Positions 12,807-19,381 of a DNA stretch of 19,381 nt are shown here, piece after piece; position 1 is the first letter of the stretch, and every line of letters starts with the position of its first letter. This DNA comes from UBA11606 sp964513285 (GTDB lineage: Bacteria; Actinomycetota; Acidimicrobiia; Acidimicrobiales; Aldehydirespiratoraceae). The notes beneath the pieces were generated by a model. It was not told the origin of the DNA, did no database searches, and worked only from the letters and a program-made list of their open reading frames with translations. The position numbers were made by a program, and so were the translations under genes. Where the stretch lies: contig CAZEML010000060.1 of assembly GCA_964513285.1 (NCBI GenBank), positions 1 to 19,381 of the forward strand, read 5' to 3'.

Positions 12807-14111
12807 ATGTCCGATACCTGGAAGTTCGAGACCGCCCAGATCCACGCCGGCCAGGAGCCCGATGCGGCCACCAACGCCCGCGCCGTGCCGATCTACCAAA
12901 CGACGTCGTTCACCTTCAACAGCTCTGAACACGCCGCGAACCTCTTCGCCCTGGCGGAGATGGGCAACATCTACACCCGGATCATGAACCCGACCCAGGG
13001 TGTGTTCGAGGCTCGAATGTCCGCGCTCGAAGGCGGCACGGCGACCGCCGTCGGCATCCCCGGCGCCCTCGCCGTCTCGTCGGGTCAGGCGGCGGAGACG
13101 CTCGCCATCCTCACCCTGTGCGAGTCCGGCGATCACATCGTCGCCTCGGCCGCCCTCTACGGCGGCACCTACAACCTGCTCCACTACACGCTGCCGAAGA
13201 TGGGCATCACCGTCAGCTTCGTCGACGACCCCGACGACCTCGACGCATGGAGCGCAGCCGTCCAGGACAACACCAAGGCGTTCTTCGGCGAGACCCTCCC
13301 CAACCCGAAGAACAACGTCATCGACATCGCCGGCATCGCCGGCGTCGCCCACGACAACGGTGTGCCGCTCATCGTCGACAACACCGCCGCCACCCCGTAT
13401 CTGTGCCGCCCCATCGAGCACGGCGCCGACATCGTCGTGCACTCCGCCACCAAGTACATCGGCGGCCACGGCACGTCGATCGGTGGTGTGATCGTCGACG
13501 GTGGCACCTTCGACTTCGGCAACGGCAAGTTCCCCAACTTCACCGAACCCGACCCGAGCTACCACGGCCTCGCGTACTGGCCCGCCCTCGGCCACGGCGC
13601 CTTCATCATCAAGGCCCGCGTCCAGATCCTGCGCGACATCGGCGCCGCCACGACCCCGTTCAACTCGTTCATGTTCCTCCAAGGCCTCGAGACCCTCAGC
13701 CTGCGGATGGAACGCCACTTCGAGAACGCCCAGAAGGTCGCCGAGTACCTCGACGGCCGCGAAGAAGTCGAGTCGGTCAGCTACGCCGGTCTTCCCGACA
13801 GCCCGTGGCACGCCCGAGCCACCGAACTCTTCGGCGGCAAGGGCTACGGCGCCATTCCGTCGTTCGTGCTGAAGGGCGGCCTCGACGCCGGCAAGGCGTT
13901 CGTCGAGGCGCTCGAGCTCCACAGCCACGTCGCCAACATCGGCGACGTCCGCAGCCTCGTGATCCACCCGGCGTCGACCACCCACTCCCAGCTCACCGAA
14001 GACGAGCAAGCGGCGACTGGCGTCTACCCCGGCCTGGTCCGACTCAGCGTCGGCATCGAACACATCGACGACATCATCGCCGACCTCGAAAAGGGCTTCG
14101 CTGTTTTGTAG
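12807..14111 (+). CDS. metY: O-acetylhomoserine sulfhydrylase (O-acetylhomoserine aminocarboxypropyltransferase)
   Basis: 434 residues of the Cys/Met-metabolism PLP-dependent family. It begins WKFETAQIHAGQEPD and contains PIYQTTSF, YTRIMNPT (56-63), SSGQAAE (91-97), VDNT with Asp191, and the PLP-binding Lys216 in SATKYIGGHG. The length and the GTSIGG insert fit MetY rather than cystathionine gamma-synthase. The enzyme makes homocysteine from O-acetylhomoserine and sulfide in the cytoplasm for methionine synthesis. The ATG at 12807 is chosen over 12786 because it starts at the conserved N-terminus and is preceded by a -10 box. No metX is next to it in this window. Confidence 0.93.
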   Translation: MSDTWKFETAQIHAGQEPDAATNARAVPIYQTTSFTFNSSEHAANLFALAEMGNIYTRIMNPTQGVFEARMSALEGGTATAVGIPGALAVSSGQAAETLAILTLCESGDHIVASAALYGGTYNLLHYTLPKMGITVSFVDDPDDLDAWSAAVQDNTKAFFGETLPNPKNNVIDIAGIAGVAHDNGVPLIVDNTAATPYLCRPIEHGADIVVHSATKYIGGHGTSIGGVIVDGGTFDFGNGKFPNFTEPDPSYHGLAYWPALGHGAFIIKARVQILRDIGAATTPFNSFMFLQGLETLSLRMERHFENAQKVAEYLDGREEVESVSYAGLPDSPWHARATELFGGKGYGAIPSFVLKGGLDAGKAFVEALELHSHVANIGDVRSLVIHPASTTHSQLTEDEQAATGVYPGLVRLSVGIEHIDDIIADLEKGFAVL

Positions 14112-14113
14112 CT

Positions 14114-14152
14114 GCATCCGCAGGATGCGCCCCGGGCACCTGCTCCGGGCGC
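14114..14152 (+). terminator. Tandem hairpins after metY, probable terminator
   Basis: GCATCC-GCA-GGATGC (14114-14128) is followed by a larger imperfect hairpin, GCGCCCCGG (14127-14135) pairing with CCGGGCGC (14145-14152) with one bulged C. They begin 3 bases after the metY stop and lie before the convergent HIT gene end at 14188, so they may serve both strands. There is no T-run. Confidence 0.55.
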
Positions 14153-14187
14153 GTCCTGGCGGCTCCGCGCCCGCACCGGTCGCTTGC

Positions 14188-14616
14188 TCAGCTCCCCAGC
14201 TTGTTGGTGATCTCCACCGCTTGCTCGTCCAGCACGTTTCGCCGCTCTGCTCTCGGGTAGTCGGGGGCGTGTTGGAAGCCGAAGGCGTCACCCTCGACTC
14301 GAGGGATGACGTGAAGGTGCACGTGGAACACCTCCTGACCAGCGTGTTCGCCGTCGGCGAGGATGAGGTTGATCCCGTCGCACGGAATGTCGCTGGCGCG
14401 AATGGCGGCGGCGACCCGCTGCGCCATCGCGAACATCTGGCGACCGTCCTCGGGATCGAGATCGGCGAGCCCGACCGCAGGCCGCTCGGGGACCACGAGC
14501 GCATGGCCGGGGTTCACCGGGTGCAGATCCATGAACGCGGCCACACCGTGCTCGCGAGCGATCCAACTCACCTCCGCCTCGCCGGCGAGGATCTGGCTGA
14601 AGATGGTGCCGCTCAT
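14188..14616 (-). CDS. HIT family protein (histidine triad hydrolase)
   Basis: 142 residues. It starts MSGTIFSQILAGE and contains FMDLHPVNPGHALVVPERP, GINLILADGE and the triad EVFHVHLHVIPR (His98, His100, His102). HIT proteins hydrolyse or transfer nucleoside-phosphate groups, e.g. nucleoside phosphoramidates. The start codon shares its A with the stop of the upstream SDR gene (TGATG on the minus strand), so translation is probably coupled. The exact substrate cannot be told. Confidence 0.92.
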   Translation of the reverse strand: MSGTIFSQILAGEAEVSWIAREHGVAAFMDLHPVNPGHALVVPERPAVGLADLDPEDGRQMFAMAQRVAAAIRASDIPCDGINLILADGEHAGQEVFHVHLHVIPRVEGDAFGFQHAPDYPRAERRNVLDEQAVEITNKLGS

Positions 14617-15377
14617 CAGAAGATCGTGTAGCCACCGTCGACGACGATGGAATCGCCGGTGTGGTACGTCGCGGTCGGATCGGCCAGGAACACGCCTGCC
14701 GCACCCATCTCGTCGGGATCGGCCCACCGCCTCACCGGCGTGCGCCGCAGCGTCGCGTCGCGGAATTTGTCGTTCTCGTACCCGAACTGAGCGAGCTCGG
14801 TGATCGTCCAGCCCGGCAGGAGCGCATTGACCCGAATCTGATGCCGGGCGAGATTGACCGCGAGCGCTCGGCAGAACCCGAGGAGCGCGGTCTTGCTCGT
14901 GCCGTAGGCCTCGTTGCCGGCCGCGCCGTGGATCGCCGACGTCGACGACGTCGCCACCAGCGACCCGCCTCCGCCGTGATCCATCATGTGTTTGGCCGCC
15001 GCCCGGAACAGCAAGAACACACCGTCGAGGTTGGTTCGCATCACCCGCTGCCACTCGTCGAGCGTGACGTCGGGGAACCGGGCGCCGCTGCCACCGACAC
15101 CTGCATTGGCGAACACCGAGTCGATACGACCGCCGGCCAGCTCGACCGATTCAGCGAACCCGGCCTCGATCGCGGCTTCGTCGGACGCATCGACCGTCAG
15201 CGCGTGAGCGTCGACGCCGAGCGCCCGCAGATCGGCCTCCGCCGCTGCGTTCTTCTCCGCGTTTCGGCCCCACACGATGATGTCCGCGCCCGCCTTCGCA
15301 CACGCCCGACCGATACCGAGTCCGATGCCGCCGTTACCGCCGGTGATGAGGACCGTCCGTCCGCTGAGATCTGCCAT
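14616..15377 (-). CDS. Short-chain dehydrogenase/reductase
   Basis: 253 residues. Motifs are TGGNGGIG (12-19), NAG (91-93), a Ser cluster (144-147), Tyr158-X3-Lys162 (YGTSK) and a C-terminal DSIVVDGGYTIF typical of FabG-like SDRs. Substrate unknown. The ATG at 15377 is preceded 6 nt upstream by a TACGAT box on the minus strand and matches the family start. It is first in a pair with the HIT gene and divergent from engB. Confidence 0.92.
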   Translation of the reverse strand: MADLSGRTVLITGGNGGIGLGIGRACAKAGADIIVWGRNAEKNAAAEADLRALGVDAHALTVDASDEAAIEAGFAESVELAGGRIDSVFANAGVGGSGARFPDVTLDEWQRVMRTNLDGVFLLFRAAAKHMMDHGGGGSLVATSSTSAIHGAAGNEAYGTSKTALLGFCRALAVNLARHQIRVNALLPGWTITELAQFGYENDKFRDATLRRTPVRRWADPDEMGAAGVFLADPTATYHTGDSIVVDGGYTIF

Positions 15378-15383
15378 CGCCGG

Positions 15384-15389
15384 ATCGTA
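15384..15389 (-). promoter_or_regulatory. -10 box (TACGAT, minus strand) for leaderless SDR start
   Basis: TACGAT on the minus strand ends 6 nt before the ATG at 15377. Its expected -35 region runs over the start codon of the divergent engB. Confidence 0.55.
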
Positions 15390-15401
15390 GATGCAGCGCG
15401 G

Positions 15402-15407
15402 TACGGT
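15402..15407 (+). promoter_or_regulatory. -10 box (TACGGT) for leaderless engB start
   Basis: TACGGT ends 6 nt before the ATG at 15414. Its expected -35 region overlaps the opposing SDR promoter. Confidence 0.55.
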
Positions 15408-15413
15408 CGCCGC

Positions 15414-16013
15414 ATGGCCCCCGGTCCACTCCAGCTGTCGTTCGTGCGTTCCTACGTCGATCTCGACGACCTGCCGTACGTCAACGCCGAGGTCGCGTTC
15501 GTGGGACGCAGCAACGTCGGCAAGTCGTCGCTGCTCAACGCCCTCGCCCAACGCAAGAACCTGGCGAAGACCTCGAAGACCCCGGGTGCGACCCGCTTGA
15601 TGAACGCGTTCGAGCTGGCGCCGGAGAACTCTGGACGCTGGCTGATGGACCTCCCCGGCTACGGCTTCGCCAAGGTCTCCAAGGCCGAACAGGCCAAGTG
15701 GGCGACGATGCTCAGCACCTACATCGAGGAACGAGAGAACCTCGTGTCGGTGATCCTGCTGATCGACGGCGCGGTCGGCCCGACCGCCCTCGACCTCCAG
15801 ACCGTCGAGTGGCTCGAGAGTCTCGGCCGCTCGATCACCTACGTCGCGACCAAGGCCGACAAGGTCAAGCCGTCGAAGTCGAAGAAGCGCCGCACCGAAT
15901 TGACTGACAAGCTGGAGGTGGCTCGCAGCGAGGTGACGTGGGTGAGCGCCGAGAAGGGCACCGGCATCCCCGAGCTGCGAGCGAAGATCCGCGACCTGCT
16001 TGGAGCCTCATGA
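15414..16013 (+). CDS. engB: Ribosome biogenesis GTP-binding protein EngB/YsxC/YihA
   Basis: 199 residues of the TRAFAC GTPase class: G1 GRSNVGKSS (31-39), the switch segment TSKTPGATR with Thr60, G3 DLPGYGFAKVS (79-89), G4 TKADK (146-150) and a G5-like VSAEKGTG. It acts in late assembly of the large ribosomal subunit in the cytoplasm. The ATG at 15414 gives the normal family length and has a -10 box directly upstream. The stop overlaps the next ATG (ATGA), so it is coupled to the aldo/keto reductase gene, a partner with no obvious functional link. Confidence 0.95.
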   Translation: MAPGPLQLSFVRSYVDLDDLPYVNAEVAFVGRSNVGKSSLLNALAQRKNLAKTSKTPGATRLMNAFELAPENSGRWLMDLPGYGFAKVSKAEQAKWATMLSTYIEERENLVSVILLIDGAVGPTALDLQTVEWLESLGRSITYVATKADKVKPSKSKKRRTELTDKLEVARSEVTWVSAEKGTGIPELRAKIRDLLGAS

Positions 16014-16903
16014 CCTCGATCGATCGTCTTCCGTTCGGCAGCACCGGCCACCAGAGCAGCCGCGTCATCTTCGGGGCGGCCGCCCTCGGCGCGATGAGCC
16101 AGAGCCGAGCCGACACGACGTTGGCGCAGATCCGCGACGCCGACATCAACCACATCGATACAGCGGCGTCGTACGGCGAGAGCGAGCTGCGCCTTCACGA
16201 CTTCCTCCAGGACCACCGCGACGAGTTCTTCCTCGCCACCAAGACCGGCGAGCGCGACGGTTCCGCCGCGCGCTCCCAGCTCGAAGCGAGCCTCGAACGG
16301 ATGGGGGTCGACCACGTCGACCTGATCCAGCTCCACAACCTGGTCGAGCCCGACCAGTGGGAGACCGCGTTCGCCGACGACGGCGCGGTGAAGGCGCTGT
16401 TCGCCGCGGTCGACGAAGGCCTGGCTCGTGCCGTCGGCGTGACCGGACACGGTCTTCGCATTCCCACAATGCACCTGCGCAGCCTCGCCGAAGCCCCGTT
16501 CGCGTCGGTGCTGTTCCCGTGGAACCACAGCCTCGCTGAGTCCGCCGGCTACCGCGCCGACGTCGAAGCCCTGATCGACACATGCGTCGAGCGCGGGGTG
16601 GCGATGCAGACGATCAAGTCGGTCAGCCGTCGACGCTGGGACGGCAGCTACGACGGGCCGAAGTTCGCCTGGTACGAACCGCTCGCCCCGGGCGACGCGT
16701 TCGCCCGAGCGATCGAGTTCGTCCTCGCCGATCCTCGCCTGTTCCTCAACACGTCGAGCGACGCCCGGCTTCTGGACGCGACGCTGCAGGCGGTCGCCGC
16801 GCATGACGGCACCGCACCGGACGCGGCGCACCTCGAGCGCGACCGCGTCGAACAGGGGATCATCCCGCTGTTCGACGGAGGCGCGCTCGAAAGCGTTGGT
16901 TGA
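16010..16903 (+). CDS. Aldo/keto reductase family protein
   Basis: 297 residues. It has the AKR barrel signatures with the catalytic tetrad Asp50 (NHIDTAASYG), Tyr55, Lys78 (LATKTGER) and His109 (LIQLHN). It is probably an NAD(P)H-dependent carbonyl reductase or a related oxidoreductase of unknown substrate. The C-terminal half (SVSRRRWDG, then LAPGDAFARAIEFVLADPRL) is closer to the less-studied AKR branch often annotated only as oxidoreductase. The start ATG lies within the engB stop (ATGA). Confidence 0.9.
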   Translation: MTSIDRLPFGSTGHQSSRVIFGAAALGAMSQSRADTTLAQIRDADINHIDTAASYGESELRLHDFLQDHRDEFFLATKTGERDGSAARSQLEASLERMGVDHVDLIQLHNLVEPDQWETAFADDGAVKALFAAVDEGLARAVGVTGHGLRIPTMHLRSLAEAPFASVLFPWNHSLAESAGYRADVEALIDTCVERGVAMQTIKSVSRRRWDGSYDGPKFAWYEPLAPGDAFARAIEFVLADPRLFLNTSSDARLLDATLQAVAAHDGTAPDAAHLERDRVEQGIIPLFDGGALESVG

Positions 16904-16911
16904 TCGCGACA

Positions 16912-16928
16912 GCGCCCACGCGGGGCGC
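16912..16928. terminator. Hairpin between convergent genes
   Basis: GCGCCC-ACGCG-GGGCGC forms a 6-bp stem with a 5-base loop in the 37-base gap between the aldo/keto reductase stop (16903) and the stop of the small minus-strand gene (16941). It may work in both directions. There is no T-run, so this is modest evidence. Confidence 0.4.
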
Positions 16929-16940
16929 CACGCCGCGTGA

Positions 16941-17213
16941 TCAGTCGATGACCATCTGCGCCATCAGCGCAGCCTTCTCTTCGTCGAAGGTATCGAGATC
17001 CATCTGGCCGTCGTCGTAGCGACGGTGCAGGTCCGCGACCCGCTCCATGATCTCTTCGTTGGACAGGCGGGGCCCGTCGAACTCTTCTTCCTCTTCGAGT
17101 TCGAGCTCATCGTCTTCGCCCTTTTCAAGGCGCTTCTCACGCTTGGCCGCAGCCTTTGCTTTCTTGGCCATATCGCGCTGACGCTTCGCGAAACTGGATC
17201 GACCGGTAGCCAT
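16941..17213 (-). CDS. Small charged protein with C-terminal SHOCT-like segment
   Basis: 90 residues. The N-terminus is very basic (SSFAKRQRDMAKKAKAAAKR), the middle very acidic (about residues 30-46). The end, LSNEEIMERVADLHRRYDDG followed by QMDLDTFDEEKAALMAQM, resembles the short SHOCT motif (a helix, then a DG-x-D/I-x-x-x-F-x-x-x-K helix). Function unknown. The ATG at 17213 is chosen because a strong GGAGGAGG-type ribosome site sits 5 nt upstream. The frame stays open far upstream by chance of high GC. A TACGGT -10 box (17270-17275, minus) gives a leader of about 50 nt. Confidence 0.85.
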   Translation of the reverse strand: MATGRSSFAKRQRDMAKKAKAAAKREKRLEKGEDDELELEEEEEFDGPRLSNEEIMERVADLHRRYDDGQMDLDTFDEEKAALMAQMVID

Positions 17214-17217
17214 GGCA

Positions 17218-17225
17218 ACCTCCTC
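17218..17225 (-). promoter_or_regulatory. Strong ribosome binding site (GAGGAGGT) of the SHOCT-like gene
   Basis: On the minus strand GAGGAGGT lies just upstream of the ATG at 17213. It is the strongest anti-16S match seen in the window and fixes the start. Confidence 0.6.
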
Positions 17226-17269
17226 CTCGTCTCGACCTGGGGGTGTCACTCGGTGGTGACCGACTCTCG

Positions 17270-17275
17270 ACCGTA
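17270..17275 (-). promoter_or_regulatory. -10 box (TACGGT, minus strand) of the SHOCT-like gene
   Basis: TACGGT on the minus strand lies about 57 bases before the ATG at 17213, so this message has a leader. The leader includes a small dyad GTCAC-N6-GTGAC (17245-17260). Confidence 0.4.
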
Positions 17276-17377
17276 GCCGGTCCCACCCCCTTTTCCGACG
17301 TGCCAAATGACCCTGTTCCAGCGGTGGACGACGGTCAGAAGCCGCCGGAGATGCAGGAACGGCGCAGAAGCGAGCGT

Positions 17378-17383
17378 TAGATT
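17378..17383 (+). promoter_or_regulatory. -10 box (TAGATT) for leaderless FKBP start
   Basis: TAGATT ends 7 nt before the ATG at 17391. Confidence 0.5.
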
Positions 17384-17390
17384 CGACGGA

Positions 17391-17768
17391 ATGGATATCC
17401 ACAGCAAGCCCGACGTCGCCATCCCGGACGGCCCGCCTCCCGGCGAGCTCGAAATCGAGGACCTCGTCGAGGGCGACGGCACCGAAGCGACCGCCGGCAT
17501 GCAGGTCACGGTCGACTATGTGGGCGTCAGCTGGTCCACCCAACGTGAGTTCGACGCCTCCTGGAACCGCAACGACACGTTCAGCTTCGGGCTCGGGGCC
17601 GGCCAGGTCATCCAGGGCTGGGATCAAGGCGTGCAGGGCATGAAGGTGGGCGGCCGTCGTCGCCTCACGATCCCGCCGGACATGGGCTACGGGGAGTTCG
17701 GCGCCGGCGGCGTCATCGGCCCGAACGAGACGCTGGTGTTCGTGGTCGACCTGCGCTCCGTCGGCTGA
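17391..17768 (+). CDS. FKBP-type peptidyl-prolyl cis-trans isomerase
   Basis: 125 residues with no signal peptide. The FKBP fold is evident: LVEGDGTEATAGMQVTVDYV, then REFDASW (the family's FDSS region), GAGQVIQGWDQGVQGMKVGG, IPPDMGYGEFG, and the final strand ETLVFVVDLRSVG. Active-site aromatics Tyr43, Trp77 and Tyr100 are kept. It speeds prolyl isomerisation in cytoplasmic protein folding. The ATG at 17391 is preceded by a -10 box; an upstream in-frame ATG at 17307 would add a non-homologous basic segment. It is followed after 6 bases by the P450 gene, probably in one operon. Confidence 0.93.
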   Translation: MDIHSKPDVAIPDGPPPGELEIEDLVEGDGTEATAGMQVTVDYVGVSWSTQREFDASWNRNDTFSFGLGAGQVIQGWDQGVQGMKVGGRRRLTIPPDMGYGEFGAGGVIGPNETLVFVVDLRSVG

Positions 17769-17774
17769 TCTCTG

Positions 17775-18968
17775 ATGGCGGGCTGGATCGCGGACCCAGA
17801 CTCGTACGTCGACGGGCCCCCGCACGCCCAGTTCGACGAGGCTCGGCGGCTCGAGCCGGTCATCTGGGTCGACATGGACGACGAGCCCGGGTACTGGGCG
17901 GTGCTTCGGTACACCGACGTCGTCAAGGTCGCCCGGAACCCCGAGGTGTTCTCCGCGTCCGCAGGTGGCGTCGTCGTGGAGGATCTCGACGAGACCTCGC
18001 TCGAGAACATGCGCGGCATGTTGCTCGCCATGGATCCGCCCCGCCACACCGCCCATCGCCACGTCGTCGGGCCGCACTTCAAAGCCAGTGTGATGGCGGG
18101 ACTCGAAGACCGCATCCGCGCCATCACCAAGGAGATCGTCGACGAGGCCCACGGCAAGGGCCCGATCCTCGAGTTCGTTCACGACGTGTGCGCCCACCTC
18201 CCGAGTCGCGTCCTCGGTGAGCTGATGGGGCTCCCGGCCGCCGACCTGCCCGCACTGCACGCCATGGCCGAGCGCAGCAGCGGTGGCCAGGATCCCGACA
18301 TCGCCGAAGGGAACGAGCGCGGCTCGGCCAGCATCGAGATGGCGATGTACGCGATGGCGTTCGCCGCGGACCGCCGCGGAATGGAGCCTCAAGGCGACCT
18401 CACCGACGTGCTGCTGTCCGAGCACTTCGACGGCAAGTTGATGGACGACATCGACTTCGGCCGTTTCTTCGTGCAGTTGGTCACCGCCGGCAACGACACG
18501 ACCCGAACGATGCTGTCGTCGGGCATGCTCGCGCTGCTCGAACACCCCGGCTCCTATCTCGATCTTCGTGGCAACCGCTCCGCCATTCCCACCGCGGTCG
18601 AGGAGATCCTGCGCTGGGCCAACCCGCTGCACTACTTCCGACGAACCGCGCTGGTCGACACGACCCTGGCCGGCAAGCGCATCAAGGCCGGCGACAAGGT
18701 CGCAATGATCTACACCGCCGCCAACCGCGACCCCGAGGTCTTCCCCTACCCCCACCAGTTCGACATCGCCCGCGACCCCAACCCGCACCTGTCGTTCGGC
18801 ATCGCGACCCACTTCTGCCTCGGCGTGCACCTCGCCCGGCTCGAAGGCCGCATCTTCTTCGAAGAGGTGTTCAAGCGGTGGCGCTACATCGAGCTCGCGG
18901 GCACCCCGACCCGGCAGCGCTCGAACCTCAACAACTCGCTGAAGACGTTGCCGATCGAGATCCGGTGA
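17775..18968 (+). CDS. Cytochrome P450 monooxygenase (CYP125/CYP142-like)
   Basis: 397 residues, a soluble bacterial class I P450. Motifs: DPPRHTAHR near 88-95, the I-helix oxygen-binding AGNDTTR (238-244), ExxR at Glu277-Arg280 (EEILRW), and the heme loop FGIATHFCLG with the Cys348 ligand. The segments MLLAMDPPRHTAHRHVVGPH and EEILRWANPLHYFRRTA resemble actinobacterial steroid/long-chain CYP125/CYP142 enzymes. Substrate identity is therefore only a guess. It needs ferredoxin and reductase partners, none of which are in this window. It lies 6 bases after the FKBP gene and its stop overlaps the next start (GTGA). Confidence 0.93.
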   Translation: MAGWIADPDSYVDGPPHAQFDEARRLEPVIWVDMDDEPGYWAVLRYTDVVKVARNPEVFSASAGGVVVEDLDETSLENMRGMLLAMDPPRHTAHRHVVGPHFKASVMAGLEDRIRAITKEIVDEAHGKGPILEFVHDVCAHLPSRVLGELMGLPAADLPALHAMAERSSGGQDPDIAEGNERGSASIEMAMYAMAFAADRRGMEPQGDLTDVLLSEHFDGKLMDDIDFGRFFVQLVTAGNDTTRTMLSSGMLALLEHPGSYLDLRGNRSAIPTAVEEILRWANPLHYFRRTALVDTTLAGKRIKAGDKVAMIYTAANRDPEVFPYPHQFDIARDPNPHLSFGIATHFCLGVHLARLEGRIFFEEVFKRWRYIELAGTPTRQRSNLNNSLKTLPIEIR

Positions 18969-19381
18969 CCCACCCGGCTCCCGGCTGGTACCACGGCAGC
19001 GGCGACCCGACCGGCACCGTGCGGTACTGGGACGGCACCGCCTGGACGACCGAACCGCTCCCCGCCCCGCCGGGCTGGCACGACCCCGCCCGGCCATCGG
19101 TCGAGTACGGATCCGCGTGGCGCCGGTGGGCAGCCGCCACCATCGACGGGTTCCTCAGCGCCGCGGTTGCGGCTCCGTTCATCTTCGATGACCTTCTGGA
19201 CGACCTCGACGAGATCCAGGAAGGAGGCACGCTTTCGCCCTTCGAGATCTCGGCCGAGATCATCGTTCTCAACCTCCTCGTGTTGGGCGGCTTCGTGCTC
19301 ATGGTCGCCTTCGCCGGCGGCACGCCCGGCAAGCTGCTGCTCGGACTCCGGGTCACCCTCGAGGACAACACGACGACACCG
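18965..19381 (+). CDS. DUF2510-RDD family membrane protein (3' partial)
   Basis: 139 codons visible before the window edge. The N-terminus has the DUF2510 pattern (APGWYHGSGDP, VRYWDGTAWT; about residues 5-28), followed by a second PPGWHDP stretch. An RDD domain then begins (AWRRWAAATIDGFLSAAVAA) with a second membrane helix (EIIVLNLLVLGGFVLMVAF) and the conserved GGTPGKLLLGLRV. RDD proteins are small membrane proteins of mostly unknown transport or stress roles. The GTG start at 18965 overlaps the P450 stop by 3 bases, giving probable translational coupling. Confidence 0.88.
   Translation, partial: MTHPAPGWYHGSGDPTGTVRYWDGTAWTTEPLPAPPGWHDPARPSVEYGSAWRRWAAATIDGFLSAAVAAPFIFDDLLDDLDEIQEGGTLSPFEISAEIIVLNLLVLGGFVLMVAFAGGTPGKLLLGLRVTLEDNTTTP

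Noticed and set aside
12783..14504. A 573-residue minus-strand open frame opposite metY
   Set aside because: It is an antisense shadow of a clear MetY gene with its PLP lysine motif. No domain was seen in the antisense frame.
17214..19097. Long N-terminal extension (to 718 residues) of the small SHOCT-like protein on the minus strand
   Set aside because: It runs antisense to the FKBP and P450 genes. A very strong ribosome site at 17218-17225 and a -10 box fix the start at 17213.

Overview
The window is very GC-rich, dense in genes and uses a strong G/C third-position bias. Together with the gene families present (an ECF42-type sigma factor with its YCII/DGPF partner, a DUF2510-RDD membrane protein, a CYP125-like P450) and many leaderless gene starts preceded by TANNNT boxes, this points to an actinobacterium. 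The Thr-rich extracellular linkers and overall style suggest class Acidimicrobiia (Ilumatobacter/Microtrichales-like), but that placement is an inference without any database search.

Layout. Positions 1-734 hold the 3' end of a secreted or surface gene with a 17-Thr linker and two Ig-like domains. Positions 840-2405 encode the most striking protein: an ECF sigma factor fused in one chain to a zinc-finger anti-sigma-like domain, a transmembrane helix, a long Thr/Pro linker and an extracellular Ig-like domain. Positions 2513-3235 encode a membrane-anchored, extremely Glu/Pro-rich acidic protein. The non-coding regions before the sigma gene and before the acidic-protein gene share an identical bipartite element, GTGTCCAC-N15-GCTCTGGAC, which looks like the fused sigma factor's own promoter. 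A TPR protein and a membrane PH-like/TPR protein follow as a coupled pair (about 3292-5579). Next come a UvrD/PcrA-family helicase (5634-7643), a SRPBCC protein (7678-8154) and a convergent SDR (8161-8895, minus).

Positions 9046-10675 are a second, unrelated sigma module: a YCII-domain protein plus an ECF42 sigma factor, with a candidate autoregulatory promoter TGTCGA-N17-CGTC. Its tail overlaps the convergent gene for a surface glycoside hydrolase family 3 enzyme (10661-11971, minus). YceH/DUF480 (12030-12707) and MetY, an O-acetylhomoserine sulfhydrylase (12807-14111), follow. A minus-strand SDR-HIT pair (15377-14188) is divergent from engB-aldo/keto reductase (15414-16903) across only 36 bp. 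The right end holds a small charged SHOCT-like protein (minus), then an FKBP peptidyl-prolyl isomerase, a cytochrome P450 and a DUF2510-RDD membrane protein cut by the window edge.

Most of the genes from 5634 onward are ordinary housekeeping or metabolic genes. The candidate undescribed system is at 1-3235: a membrane-tethered sigma factor that carries its own anti-sigma-like domain and extracellular sensor domain, a neighbouring gene with a related Ig-like end, and a putative target gene for a disordered acidic surface protein. No RNA genes, insertion sequences, CRISPR arrays or phage genes were seen, and no stretch longer than 300 bases lacks a gene.
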